Part shown: piece by piece, positions 48,301 through 58,817 of the stretch
How positions within the stretch are numbered: position 1 is the stretch's first letter
Layout of the letters: every line of letters starts with the position of its first letter
Origin: Pseudoscleropodium purum
Taxonomy: Eukaryota; Streptophyta; Bryopsida; Hypnales; Brachytheciaceae
DNA: 64,000 bases
Assembly: GCA_963969395.1 (NCBI GenBank)
Contig: OZ017805.1
Coordinates: 2,480,001 to 2,544,000, forward strand
Direction: 5' to 3'
Program-made: the position numbers and the translations under genes
The notes under the pieces: generated by a model
The model's database searches: none
What the model was told of the DNA's origin: nothing
The model's input: only the letters and a program-made list of their open reading frames with translations

Positions 48301-48844
48301 AGAAGGCCTACCAACCTTGGGATCCATCTTATACCTACAAAGATTACCCCCTTGTCAGTTCCGGGTGCCTGAGATTTGTCGTTGTAGTAAGGAAGAGTGA
48401 ACACAGTTTTGAGTGACTTGCATTCTGGATTAGCCATCTGGAATGTTGTGAGGGTCTAAATCTACCTTCTACGCCACAATACCTTAAGTACTTGGGTATT
48501 TGTCGTTTGTTTGTTTTTGTCTGTGTAGTGAATAGACTAGAGTGGTGAAGTCCCTACCTCTCAAAAGATCAATAGCGGACCCTCTGATGGTAAAAAGAGA
48601 GGAATTGAAAACTAGTTTGTTAAGGGACGAAACTAGAAAACCGGGTGATATCAAATCCGAATTGGAATCCGAATAGTAGTGATTCCAAAAAAGAAAGTGA
48701 AAGAGAGTAGTCGGAAGAGGAAAAAACAATCATTTGGATCTTGGAGTTTGGGAAAGCATTTGGAATTCCCTCAGACAATAATTGATGTCATATTATCACG
48801 TGTTTGTATGTAAAGATACTTACATCTAGACTACGCATGCAACA
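45309..48844 (+). mobile_element. Element E: full-length ORF-bearing LTR-like unit
   Basis: Starts TGTTGGAGCAC and ends CGCATGCAACA, the best preserved TGTTG...CAACA ends of the family. 3536 bp. The adjacent five bases (CTATA and TTACG) do not match well, so the target duplication is lost or the junction was rearranged. TATTTAA at about 45620-45626 sits at the promoter position seen in A. Contains ORF remnant 45773-47718 and the 3' block with GGGTGGGCAAG. Confidence 0.8.
45773..47718 (+). pseudogene. Broken coiled-coil ORF of element E
   Basis: The ATG is kept (ATGGCAGCAGC). Recognisable in order: CSVIPSDLAHRA, PWSMKNEEMIQE, the N-terminal domain, 46229-46522 (TIFKAFKDR, LYLFHLYHHKEVL, Glu-rich linker), the coiled coil with GSRMVKILVD, GPSGSQV and the Pro-rich tail, then TAG at 47716-47718. 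Several TAG/TGA stops, most explainable by C-to-T changes. Confidence 0.75.
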
Positions 48845-48900
48845 TTACGTTCATGCATGGAGTGTAGGGGCTTCGCGCGGTTTTGCATTGCGGCTAACTT

Positions 48901-48973
48901 ACTTTCTATGTTTTCTGTATTTTTTTGGCTTGGCTTGCTCTTGTATTGTAGAGGCATTCAAGTGGACTGTATG
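48901..48973. repeat. Flanking repeat, right of element E
   Basis: Right-hand counterpart of 45172-45310, starting about 57 bp past the end of E and lacking about 65 bp present in the left copy. Confidence 0.7.
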
Positions 48974-49970
48974 CAAGCGTAGAGTGCAAGGTTGGTGGAA
49001 GTTGGGTGTGGAGTAATATTTTAGTGGAAGTTGGGCTCATCAATCATCAACTTGTGGGTTTTCAAGCTTGAGCTAAATTTCTGATTTGTTCTACAAGCTC
49101 GTATGGGTTAGTGGAAGCTTAAGCTGGGTTTGTGGAGTTTGGTTTCAAGTTGTGGGTTTCCAAGCTTGAAGTTTTTGATCTAGGTTTGTTTTTTGAGTTT
49201 AGTTGTTATACAAGTTGTTGTTTTGAGTTGTGGCTCCATCTAGGTTTTCAAAGTTTGGCGAGGTGATTTCCAAGGTTTGGCAAGGTGGAGATTTTGCATG
49301 GTTTGGTGTGCACTTGTGAGTTTGGAGTGCATTGCGGGTTTGTATTTTTGGCAACTGCTATAGGTTTTTGTTCCAGCATTGCTAGTGGGTAAGTGACCAC
49401 CACTCATTTGCCACCTGCAATTTGTACTTGTGACTGCTACAATCTCAATTTTTTTAATATTTTCTTGGAATTGGATTCCATAATGGTATTTCTATTGTAT
49501 CCAAGACCTTTCCATTGCATGTTTTTACCAATTACATCTTCAAAAGTGCATTTTTTGTTTTAGAATTGGTGATGTTCAAAAGTGCAATTAATCAAATTTA
49601 GAAAATTGATAAATAAATATAAGCTACTGTTTTGAGGTTTAGGGTATACACTTGTGATTTTTGGAAGTCGAATGTTGGATTTGGATTATAACTTGCCTGT
49701 GCAATTAGGATCGAATTCAAGTTTGGAATGTGTTGACAATAAGTTTCATGAAATTAGTCACCAATGTGATTGACACATTTGCTTGCTTAGGTTGTATTGA
49801 AAATTTAGTGCTGCATTGGAGAGTGCATTTAGTGAGTGCTGCATTTGAGAGAGAGAAACCAAAGGAGAGGTTACTAAGGTTGTTTTAAACCTTAAGTGCT
49901 ACATTACAGAGAAAGCTGCCCAAGGAGATCAATTGCCAACCAGACTTAAAGAAGACATAGCATTCCCTTA
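48974..49970 (+). other. G/T-biased non-coding stretch, possible 5' region of the downstream gene
   Basis: The plus strand is unusually rich in G and T to about 49420, with loose repeats of GTGGAAGTTGGG and TTGTGGGTTTYCAAGCTTGA. A splice-donor-like CTTAG|GTAAAC lies at 49970-49971, and the next reading frame starts at 50797. It may be a leader exon and intron of the gene that follows; no coding frame is seen. Confidence 0.35.
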
Positions 49971-50109
49971 GGTAAACCCTAAACTTTATATCCTTGTATA
50001 CACAAACATTGATTGTTCAAGTTCAATTCAGGTTGATGTCAATTTAACTCGACTGGACACAAAATCTCATTACATTATATACCAAAAATAGATTGCTAAA
50101 TTACAATTT

Positions 50110-50655
50110 AACTCGTTTCGACATCAATTTTAGAAACGCCATCTAGCAATTCAACTCGGATCGAGTTGAATTCCCACTGGAACAAGTAAAATTCACTGTG
50201 AAGTAGCAGCTAGTAAAAATCAAGTCAAGTTCAATATAAGATTTTCAATTCAACTCAAATCGAGGTAATCTTCCATGTCAATTAATAAACAAAACAAAAA
50301 TGTATATATATAGATCAACTCAATTTGAACTAAATGTAAATAATTTAGAACGACAATTCAACTCGATTCGAGTAAATCATCTAACAAATACCATTTAAAA
50401 TACCTAGAATCATTCATCAATCACAAAATCATATGCTTCAATTCATATTTTATCTGAATCAAATTAATCCTCCACACCAATTAATTAAAAAATGGAAAAT
50501 ACACGTGTTAAGATCAACTCGATCCAAGCTAAATAATGCTAAGCATCAATTCAACTCGAGTCGAGTTAACTTTATAATGAAAATCCTTTTAGTTATCAAA
50601 TACTATACGATAGATACTAAAAGCTTTGGTTCATACTTAACTCAAACCAAGTTAA
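50110..50655. repeat. Cluster of palindromic AACTCGANTCGAGTT motifs
   Basis: At least eight copies, exact or decayed, at 50110, 50150, 50249, 50316, 50357, 50515, 50550 and 50637. The best are TTCAACTCG-GAT-CGAGTTGAA (50150-50170, perfect 9-base arms) and TTCAACTCGAGTCGAGTTAA (50550-50569). Spacing is irregular (35-160 bp). They lie in the segment just before the ORF at 50797, probably its first intron. Confidence 0.8.
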
Positions 50656-50796
50656 AGCTAAGAAGATAAAAATGAAAAGGTCCGATAATACAAATGAGAA
50701 GGTCAAAAACCTAAACTTCATCTTATTAGGTTAACAACTACAAATGTTAATTCAAATTGAATTAAGTTAATAATATCTATTGTCTGCCTTACAAAC

Positions 50797-52340
50797 ATGG
50801 AAGACCAACTATCCAAATTACAACCATACTTTCAACACTTTGAAATACCAGAAGAAAGTGTTGAGGAGTATAAAGACGAATCTATCATTGGGGAGTGTTG
50901 GGAGTGGAAAAAACCACACATAGTGAACTTCAAGACAGTCATGTTAACACCAATAACCTCTGAATTGTTCTTCATGACAAAATATTCAAGATCAGAGGTC
51001 AACCTATTGGTCTCTCTCTACAAATCTATCCGCAAAGTCCTAACTAGGCCAAATGGATTGATAATAGTATGTTGCAAGACTACTAGATAAGACGGAGCTG
51101 AAGACTACCTATTCTCTTATGTTGTCAATACTAGAGTCACAATTTTCTCCGTGGCAACATACTACAATAACTGCAAAGATACCAGCTTTGGGGAGCTTCT
51201 ACCTGATCTAGATAAGAGCATAAACAAGAAGAAGTGGGTAGCCAAGGACGAAAGTGCCCTCATTTAGAAATTCTGGCATCAAGAGTGAATGCTCTAATCA
51301 GAGCATTTGAAGTAATCAAGGTTGGCATTGACAAAAAGTCAAAAAGAATGTAGCCATTGACGCTAACTCGAGAGTATAGCAGTCAAGGGGATAGTCAAGC
51401 GTCTTTGGTGTTGGCAACACCTGACACTAGGTACACTCACACATAGAGAAAGACCACAGATTGGTATAGTTGTGGCTCTCCGTTAGAGATGCCACCTATA
51501 GGAGTCAAAACTCAAAGGAAAAATTGATGATGCTGAAAAGTCAATTAGACTTGAAACGAGTATGGCATCCAAGATCATCAACATTCGAGAAGATGTTGGC
51601 AAATGCGTCAAGGACATCAATTACAAAGAGTTGTACAAATCCTTCAACAACATCAATTATGAAGAGTCGTACAAATCCTTCAACAACATCAATTATGAAG
51701 AGTCGTACAAATCCTTCAACGACATCAATTACGAAGAGTCGTACAAATCCTTCAACAATTATTAGGCTGCGTGTGCAAATTCTTATGTTTCCAAGATTGG
51801 GGAGAAATTCAAAATATCTATAGATCTTTTGGATAAGCCGTTGTAAACTTTGAATATCCATGGACTTGAGGAAGCCAGAGTTAAGAAACCATTGGACTAC
51901 CTCATAAACATGCTTGATCTGGACAAAAAAATGACTCTACGTGATGCTACAAAACCTACTAGCAAAAGCCAACAAAATTTGAAGATGTGAAGGATGGGAG
52001 ATTTTGGATGGTTAATGGGAAGCATTGTGTAGAGGCATCTAAGAGGATGCAAAAGCTAGAAAACATCCTCCAAAAGACGACAGACAAGTTCAAGACATGG
52101 GAGTGCTTCATTGTCTGGAATAAAAACAATATGATTATTCAGAAAATCTTAGTGTACTACAACCAACTCAATCACTTCCAAAACTTCATGTTGACATAGG
52201 CAGCTAATATTATTGGGGCCAGATTTGTATGGACAAAAATGGAATGTCCATATCCACCAAAAGAAACAACAAAGTTGGAAAAGTTTCTTATTCCTCAACC
52301 GTGGAATGTCACAAATTTTGTCACTACAAGAATTTATGGG
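50797..52340 (+). pseudogene. Unrecognised multi-exon gene, N-terminal part (broken)
   Basis: Opens with ATG at 50797 (MEDQLSKLQPYF, 97 codons to a TAA) and continues past the stop in the same frame with DYLFSYVVNTRV and FGELLPDLDKS to about 51265. More frames follow: an Asn/Tyr/Ser repeat region (51562-51765) and 51985-52330 with DGRFWMVNGKHCVEASKRMQ, then WECFIVWNKNN and ARFVWTKMECPYPP. The G-x-W/Y-V-x-(N/D)-G-x-H-x-x-E-A pattern is like the core of ParB-type or 'DGQH' domains, but this is weak. Stops and frameshifts throughout. Ends at a donor-like GG|GTAATC at about 52340. Function unknown. Confidence 0.45.
51612..51755 (+). repeat. In-frame 36-bp minisatellite, 4 units
   Basis: Four 36-bp units encode (D/N)INYEESYKSFN repeats, the first unit being the most diverged (KELYKSFN). 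The period is a multiple of three, so the frame is kept. Units 2 to 4 are nearly identical, so the expansion is recent compared with the decay of the gene around it. Confidence 0.95.
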
Positions 52341-52354
52341 GTAATCTTGAAACA

Positions 52355-52440
52355 TTAACTCGAATCAAGTTTAATTTGCATGTACATCACTGATCATTGG
52401 AAGTTCAATGAGATTCTAATTTCAACTCAAATCAAGTTAA
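52355..52440. repeat. Two palindromic motifs in an intron-like segment
   Basis: TTAACTCGAATCAAGTTTAA (52355-52374) and TTCAACTCAAATCAAGTTAA (52421-52440) are decayed forms of the AACTCGANTCGAGTT motif. They sit between a GG|GTAATC donor-like site (about 52340) and an acceptor-like TTGTACAAG (about 52478). Confidence 0.7.
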
Positions 52441-52478
52441 CCAAAAACCTAACAATAGACTTTTCATTTTGTACAAGA

Positions 52479-53820
52479 ATTCAAAGACATAGTGAAACTT
52501 CATTTCTCAATGATCAATATTAAGAGGAACCAGGGAACATTGAGCCAAAAGAAGAAGAAGGACATTGACATCCACAATGAGTTGAAAATTATTACAGCTT
52601 CTGACGAAACCTATGAAGTGTGGAGTCAAGTTATCACGAGTCAAGCTAAGGGAGAATTGATTGACCCGAATATCCTTCTAAGGTTTAATCAGCTGAAGAC
52701 TTGGGCTCTGGAGAAAGATGGTGTCATTGCTAAAGATGTTTTCAAATGGCTTAGAAATTGCTTCGAGAATGATTTCAAGAGGTTGGCACTTCATATTTTG
52801 AACAAGACGCCAAACAAAGCATTGCCGCACCCAAATGTCACCATGAAGTCCTTGAAGGTGGTCCTTCTTGATTGCTACATTGCAAAGGATTGGCTTGAGA
52901 GATGTAAGCGCAACTAGGCTATTTGAAGGTAGATCCACTATATGAAGCTGAACCTTTGCATGTTTAACAATAATGAGAACCTCTAGAGGAAAAAGTAGAA
53001 GAATTTCAAAGTTGACTATAGTGTCACCAAGGTGACCAAAAACACTCTCATTACTAAACCGAGAGAGCATTTTTTTTGCTCACCAAGTTCATATCAAGCA
53101 AGAATAAGTTTGTGGGTCAAATGTCTGTTTTAGTGAGGGAATTTTTCAAGGTCTTCTTGAAGAGCAAAGGGAAATTTGTCAAACTAGAAGCTCAAGCATT
53201 TTTCAAGATGTACAACATGAAAAATGATGCTTTGGATGGAATGTGTAGAATGAGTCCGCGAAGTTGTCATTGAAGTTTGCAATTATGGACTTCCGAAACA
53301 TCCTCTGCATCATCAACAAATCAAAGTCGAGTGAAGCTGTACCCTACTTTGAAAACTTCTTGGGCACACTAGAGATAATTGTAGACCTAGAAGTTACTAT
53401 CTTGGAAGTTTGGTTGTAAATTTGTGGTGACAAAGAAGTCGAACTAGGCCTCTGCAACTATATTAGGATCTCAAATTATAGATGGGCATACACATTGCAG
53501 TACATGGAGTACATCCCTAGTCTTTTCAAGCGAGTAGAGGACATTTCAGAGAAGAGCAGTCACGCAAGAGATTTGATTTAGTTCATCTTCCTCGTGAAAA
53601 CTGGTGCCACATTGAAGACAAAGAAAATTCTTAAAGTATTCTCAGTAGTGCCCAAATCAAGGCATGACACTTGAAGGCAAAGTCATGAAATTCATTATAG
53701 ATTGTACAACTTACAGTGAGCTCTAAATGGAGTTCTTCTTGAATGATTTTGATTTGTTTGCTTCTCCAAGAGAGCAAGTTCTATCCATTTTCACAAGTAG
53801 AAAAGCAATTTGCGTACCAT
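52479..53820 (+). pseudogene. Unrecognised multi-exon gene, middle part (broken)
   Basis: A 141-codon frame (52492-52917 and slightly upstream) begins near EFKDIVKLHFSM and contains WSQVITSQAKGELIDP, RFNQLKTWALEKDG and LKVVLLDCYIAKDWLERC. Frames continue with shifts at 53076-53273 (KFVGQMSVLVREFF) and about 53270-53680 (PYFENFLGTLE, RWAYTLQYMEYIPSLFKRVED). The chain reads as a once continuous helical protein. No known domain recognised. It ends near a donor-like GCGTACC at about 53815. Confidence 0.4.
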
Positions 53821-53921
53821 GGGTACCTACCCTTTTCTATTTTCATTTGAATCTTTTTTTTTCGCATGGTGTTTTGTAGTCAAGCATAGATTGCTCTTTG
53901 CCCACTCCAAATATCAAGTGG

Positions 53922-53942
53922 TTTGAACTCGACTCAAGTTAA
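53922..53942. repeat. Palindromic motif in an intron-like segment
   Basis: GAACTCGACTCAAGTTAA, a decayed form of the AACTCGANTCGAGTT motif, lies between the donor-like site near 53815 and an acceptor-like TTGATGTAG ending at about 53983. Confidence 0.7.
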
Positions 53943-53983
53943 TGGTTGAATTTTATGCTCACAAATTCTTTTCTTGTTGATGT

Positions 53984-54240
53984 AGATGAATTCACTCAAT
54001 AATTTTGTTATAGGTGACAACTATAACAATGAAGACTTCCTAAGTCTCTATTTGCCAATCTAAGAACATAGACAAGGATGACTTTTTTGACTTGCACTAT
54101 TTTTTAGACATTGATGCTTTGTAGCAAAAGTCTAAAAAAGGTGCTTCTTCATCAAAGAAAGGAAAGCAATCTACCTTGGTTGAAGAGGATGATAACGTTG
54201 AAGACGCCTCTCAAAGGGAGATGGCAATAAACTTGTCTTT
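53984..54240 (+). pseudogene. Unrecognised gene, exon left of element F
   Basis: After the acceptor-like TTGATGTAG come frames ending in an acidic/Lys stretch (KKGKQSTLVEEDDNVEDAS). The frame is cut at 54240 by element F and resumes at 57804 with DVEEKEWMDSIHG, so F inserted in this exon. Confidence 0.45.
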
Positions 54241-57200
54241 TGTGGGAGCACGGAAACTCAAACTAGATAGGATTAATCTAGGATAGGATTAGATAGATTT
54301 ATAATTTTTTATTTTTTTGGTAACCCATAGAGATTCTTGCTCCCTTGAGACTATCTTGGAAATAGTCAGTTTCCAGATTGCTAGAATTGTTACTAACATT
54401 ATGGAAACGGATCCAATCTAAAAAAGTTCTAGATCCAAGGAACTTACGTTCTAAGGTTCCAGCCTAAGAAACTAGGGGACCGTTATGGGAATGGTCTTTT
54501 GCTCATTCTCCACCACGAGAATTGTTGGGTGCACAATGGGTACCTAAACCCATAGCCACTTCACTTTTCTCACTTTCTAATTGCTGAACCTCGTGGACAT
54601 ATAGTTGAGAGAAAGAGTGGTGAGTTAGCAACCATGATAACAAGAGGACGGAATGGTTGGTGACGTTTGTACGGGATTAAATTGTCGACTGTCAATGATT
54701 CATGGTGGTGGCTAGCAATTTGTCTATGCGAAAGTCTGTAGTGGCCGCCCAAATGGTCTGTCCGGTCATTTCTTCGGATTCGGCCCACCGAGCGTAGCTA
54801 GAAGAAGACCTCATGTGTATTGGGTGCATCGAATTGTTAGATAGGCCGTGGAGCATGAAGAACGAGGAGATGATCCAAGAACTCATTTATAGAGTTTCAA
54901 ACCAATACAAGTTGACGATGAGGGATTGATCCATAGCATGGATAGAAGACATCTGGATGGATGTGTAATTGATCAAAAAGAGCGAACTTGGGTTAGCCAG
55001 AAGGTCAAATAAGTATGTGACTAAAAAGTTCCGAAGTTTGGCTCACGCCAAAGAAGATTTTGCTATTAGTGACTGCAAGGATGAGAGGCATAGAAGGATA
55101 CTAGAATTCCTAATTTTGATTCTCTACTCGAAAAAGCCTACTTGGATTATGGTCACGATGGCTAACACCATCTTCAGGACCTTAGAAGATTGGATTGTGC
55201 ACTAGAGGAGAGTGATTTAGGATGTAATCGCCAAATTAGTTGATCATGTAGGCAAGGCAAGGGGCAGTCCTATCACCGTGTACCTATTCCACCTCTACCA
55301 TCACAAGGAAGTTGTGAGTGGGCAGGAAACAATCCAATACAACATTGAAGTTGAGATCCTGAAGTACAAATTGAGGGATGAATTTCAAAAAGGAAGTAAA
55401 GGAATTCGATGAAGGAGAACAATCGGAAAAAGAAGAATTGGTTGACCGGAAGCAATGGAAGTTCACGGATCTGGCTGCACAAGGGAAGCTGCCAACTCCA
55501 TATCGAGTAGAGCTGAGCCAACTTCTAGATCAATTAGAAGAACTTGACTTCTTCGATTCTGGATTCCAGTGGATACAATAAGCCAAGCACATGTATGCTG
55601 ATGCGGCAGACGTCATACTTACTATTAGGAAAGAACTCAAAGTGGAACTGAACCAAATTTTGGACAAGATCTAGAAGCGGTTGAATTTGGAGGAGTTAAA
55701 ATGGTAGGCGAAGCAAATCCGAAAATTGGAAGAGGAAAGAATTGACCTCACATCCCAATTAGATTAGGTGGAGTAGGACCTCAACACGGCGAGACAAAGG
55801 AGATAGATGTCCTTTGAATTGTCAACAACTTGAAAGAACGAGTCGAGATGCCAAAGCACATAGCGATTAAATCCAATGTCAATGACCATTGAATGAAGAA
55901 GGAGGCCACCAAAATAGAGCCAAGGTGGTGCAGATCCTCATAAACTATGAGGCCCAGATGGGAGTTATCCTGAATGACATGTGCAAGTTGCTAGGACATC
56001 TAAATCCGGATAGGACCGTTAACTTGGTAGGATTTTCAAAAGTCCCTAGAGATATATCTTGGGGAACTTCGACTAAATAGACTCTAGCTCATTAAACCCC
56101 AATCTGGCCCCTTACTAATATTCCACTTCAGCCACAACTGGAAGGACTGAAGGCTATTTTGACTCTAGTTGGAGGGATGGAAGTGGATCACATGCAGACT
56201 CCACCAAGACAGGCAGTACTGTAGCTAGAGAAGAAGCTAAGAGAGGAATCCATTCCGATACAATAAAAACTTCTTGTCCCAACTCTTCTACCATCTAGAC
56301 GAGTTGTGGCTAGAAAGACCAAGAAAGCAAGATTGAAGGTTTGAGGGAACCTCAATGACCAAATGGATGTCTTAGAAAATTTGGCTCGGTCTCACTTGAA
56401 AGACTTTACACACATGCAACAAGAGTCATTCAAGCGAGATCTTACGAAGATCAAGCTTAGTGACTTAGAGCAAGTGAAGAAGCTGAAGATTACGGAGATT
56501 AAGGAATCAAAAGATGATGAATTGAATTCTAGATTTGAAGAAGAGACGGATGATGAAGGCTCACCTCTAGAAATTCAGTGGAAGCCTTAGACCCAATCGG
56601 CAACGAAGATTACACCGATAAAGGCTTCAGTGAAGACTCCAGGCAATTAAAGTAGGAGCAATACAAAGAAGGCATAGCAGGGTAGGTAGAGAGCAAGCAG
56701 TTAATTAGGATTCTTTTTAGATTTCAAAACCAGTTTCCCAAGCATGGGTTTGAGTTTCGAACTTCTAGGGACAATGGACTGTGAACTTTCCAGATATCAT
56801 GGGATGTTCATCGTATGGTTATTTTGATTTTCAAGGTGGTTTTTTGGCTTTTAGGGCGTTGACTTTGGTTTTGGTTTTGGTTTTTAAAGGTGGGCAAGTT
56901 TGTTGTCCTCTCATTCCATCCTAGCGATTATTCCATTGTATTTCATTCTCTTCTGAAATTTGAGCCACCTAGTGGATATTTTGGCTCTGATTTTGTGTCT
57001 GGATTGTTTTGGTTTGTTGCTTGGAGTATTGAGATGTGAAAAGGATGGGTGAGGAGGAATCCAGATTTTTGGATAACTAGGTCAAATTGAGGGAATATTA
57101 TTGTAGTAGTGTTGGATTTTTGACTTAGGAGTTGCTCGTGGTGCCTTTGAACTATTAGAACAATAATCCAATTTAGCTAAAAAGTGGTGTGAGTGCAAGT

Positions 57201-57803
57201 CCAAAATCATGTCTGATTTTGTACAGAGATTAGCGATCGCTAGTAGAAAGTTACCACTCACCAAAAGATCTATCAACCTTAGAATCCATCTAAACATTTA
57301 GAAAGACTACTCCTCGTTGGTTTCCAGTGCCTATAATTTATTGTTGTAGTAGAGGGGAGTGTGCAAAATCTTGAATGACTTGCTTGCCAGATAGGCCATC
57401 CGGAAAGTTGTGAGGATCTAGATCTTCTTTCTTTGCTACAATACCTTGATTACTTGGATTTTTTGTGTGTTTTAGTCTATTTAGTAAGTGTGAGAACTAG
57501 AGTTGTGAAGTCCCTACTCCTTGAAAGATTAACAACGGACCTTTTGATGGTAAAATAGAGGAATTGAAAACCAATACTTTAGAGAGATGTAATCAGAAAT
57601 TGGGTGATACCAGATCCAGGGTGGAAGTCAAATAGTAGTTGAATTTGGAAAAAGAGAGAAAAAGAATAGTCGAAAGAGGAAAAAGAGATCATCTAGATAC
57701 TGAAGTTTGGAAGAACATCTGGAATTCTTTGGGATGATAATTCGTGTCATCTTACCACGTTTTTGTAGCTAAAGATACTTACACCTAGATTGCACGTACA
57801 ACA
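54241..57803 (+). mobile_element. Element F: full-length ORF-bearing LTR-like unit inside a gene
   Basis: Starts TGTGGGAGCACGG and ends GCACGTACAACA. Flanks TCTTT (54236-54240) and TCTTC (57804-57808) form a 5-bp target duplication with one mismatch. 3563 bp. Removing it rejoins two acidic pieces of the broken host gene, which confirms both boundaries. Contains ORF remnant 54702-56685. The promoter-position TATTTAA of E is here changed to ACCTAAA. Confidence 0.85.
54702..56685 (+). pseudogene. Broken coiled-coil ORF of element F
   Basis: The ATG is kept (ATGGTGGTGG). Open pieces: 54969-55205 (N-terminal domain, RRILEFLILILYSKKPTW, TIFRTLED), about 55200-55370 (LFHLYHHKEV), 55378-55581 (linker), 55889-56080 (KLLGHLNPDRTVNL) and 56363-56590 (acidic tail with KLSDLEQ, EDEE-rich). 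Stops throughout. Closest to element B, with which it shares HLNPDR-type residues in place of YLDPER. Confidence 0.75.
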
Positions 57804-58230
57804 TCTTCAAACGTTGATGTAGAGGAAAAGGAATGGATGGATTCTATTCATGGCATTCTAGGGACAACCTTGACTACTACCCATGGTTCAATTGGGATTA
57901 TAGAGACTAGCGATATACGAGGGTCCTCTAATTCGTCGGTACAACATGGACAATCCCTAGTGTCTGATCAAAAATTGAAGAGAAAAGCAACGGTCCAAGA
58001 GAAGAGCTAGGCGAAAGAACCTCCAAGGTGGACTATCGAATTCATGCAAAAGGCAAATGAGAAGTTTAGGAAAGAGTAGAGGGAGGAGAATAAGAGGGCT
58101 TGTTAAGATAATAAAGACATGATCAGGGATTTGATGGTCGCTCTCTCCACCATTGTGAGCACCACAATTATGAAGATGAAGCCCTTGCTTGCAATAGATC
58201 CATCTACCTAGTCTTTATAGCTATGTATCG
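57804..58230 (+). pseudogene. Unrecognised gene, exon right of element F
   Basis: Reads DVEEKEWMDSIHGILGTTL, Ser/Gly-rich sequence, then basic and helical segments (KLKRKATVQEKS, EFMQKANEKFRKE) with TAG stops, then MKMKPLLAIDPST. This continues the exon cut by element F. No known domain. Confidence 0.4.
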
Positions 58231-58543
58231 CCGTTCATGCTCATAGTTTGATTGATAGTGCAAAATAGGCACAGATAGGGTCCAGGACTATGACGGGTGT
58301 ACCAACTTTGCATCAGACGGATGTTGCCAAATTTTTGCCAAATTTTGCACCAGATCAAGGCAATTCCATGCTTAGAGAAGATGAAGTCCAAGGAGAGCAT
58401 ATGGACACCGCTAAGGTAGAGGGTGGCCATGGTAATGAGTAACTTGATGACACTCGTCAAATTGACGAAGTAGAGGCCGAGCAATCATAGAACCTTATAG
58501 TTGAAAATCTTCCAAGTTGTTCTCTATGACTCTCTACCTCTAT

Positions 58544-58564
58544 TTCAACTCAAATCAAGTTGAA
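58544..58564. repeat. Palindromic motif in an intron-like segment
   Basis: TTCAACTCA-AAT-CAAGTTGAA, a decayed form of the AACTCGANTCGAGTT motif, in non-coding DNA upstream of the acceptor-like TCTTATAG at about 58817. Confidence 0.7.
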
Positions 58565-58647
58565 ATGTCTTTAGTACTCATGCTTCAATTCATCTTGCAT
58601 TAAGGCAAAGATAGATGACCTAGAACTCTAGATTGGTACATTTTGTC

Positions 58648-58703
58648 ATATTTACTTTTTTTAAGAGATTTTGTAATATTTACTTTTTTTGAGAGATTTT
58701 GTA
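58648..58703. repeat. 28-bp tandem duplication
   Basis: Two adjacent units ATATTTACTTTTTTT(A/G)AGAG and following ATTTTGTA differ by one or two bases. In an intron-like segment. Confidence 0.9.
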
Positions 58704-58817
58704 ATATACAATGCTCGATTTGTTTACATAGTTATATCTTTCATCACTTGTAAACTTTGCATGCCTTAGCTTCTTTCTAAATTGAATTGTATTCCAATTT
58801 TGTCAATTGTTCTTATA

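Noticed and set aside
51541..51861. A 106-codon minus-strand frame with repeats
   Set aside because: It is the antisense shadow of the 36-bp in-frame minisatellite.
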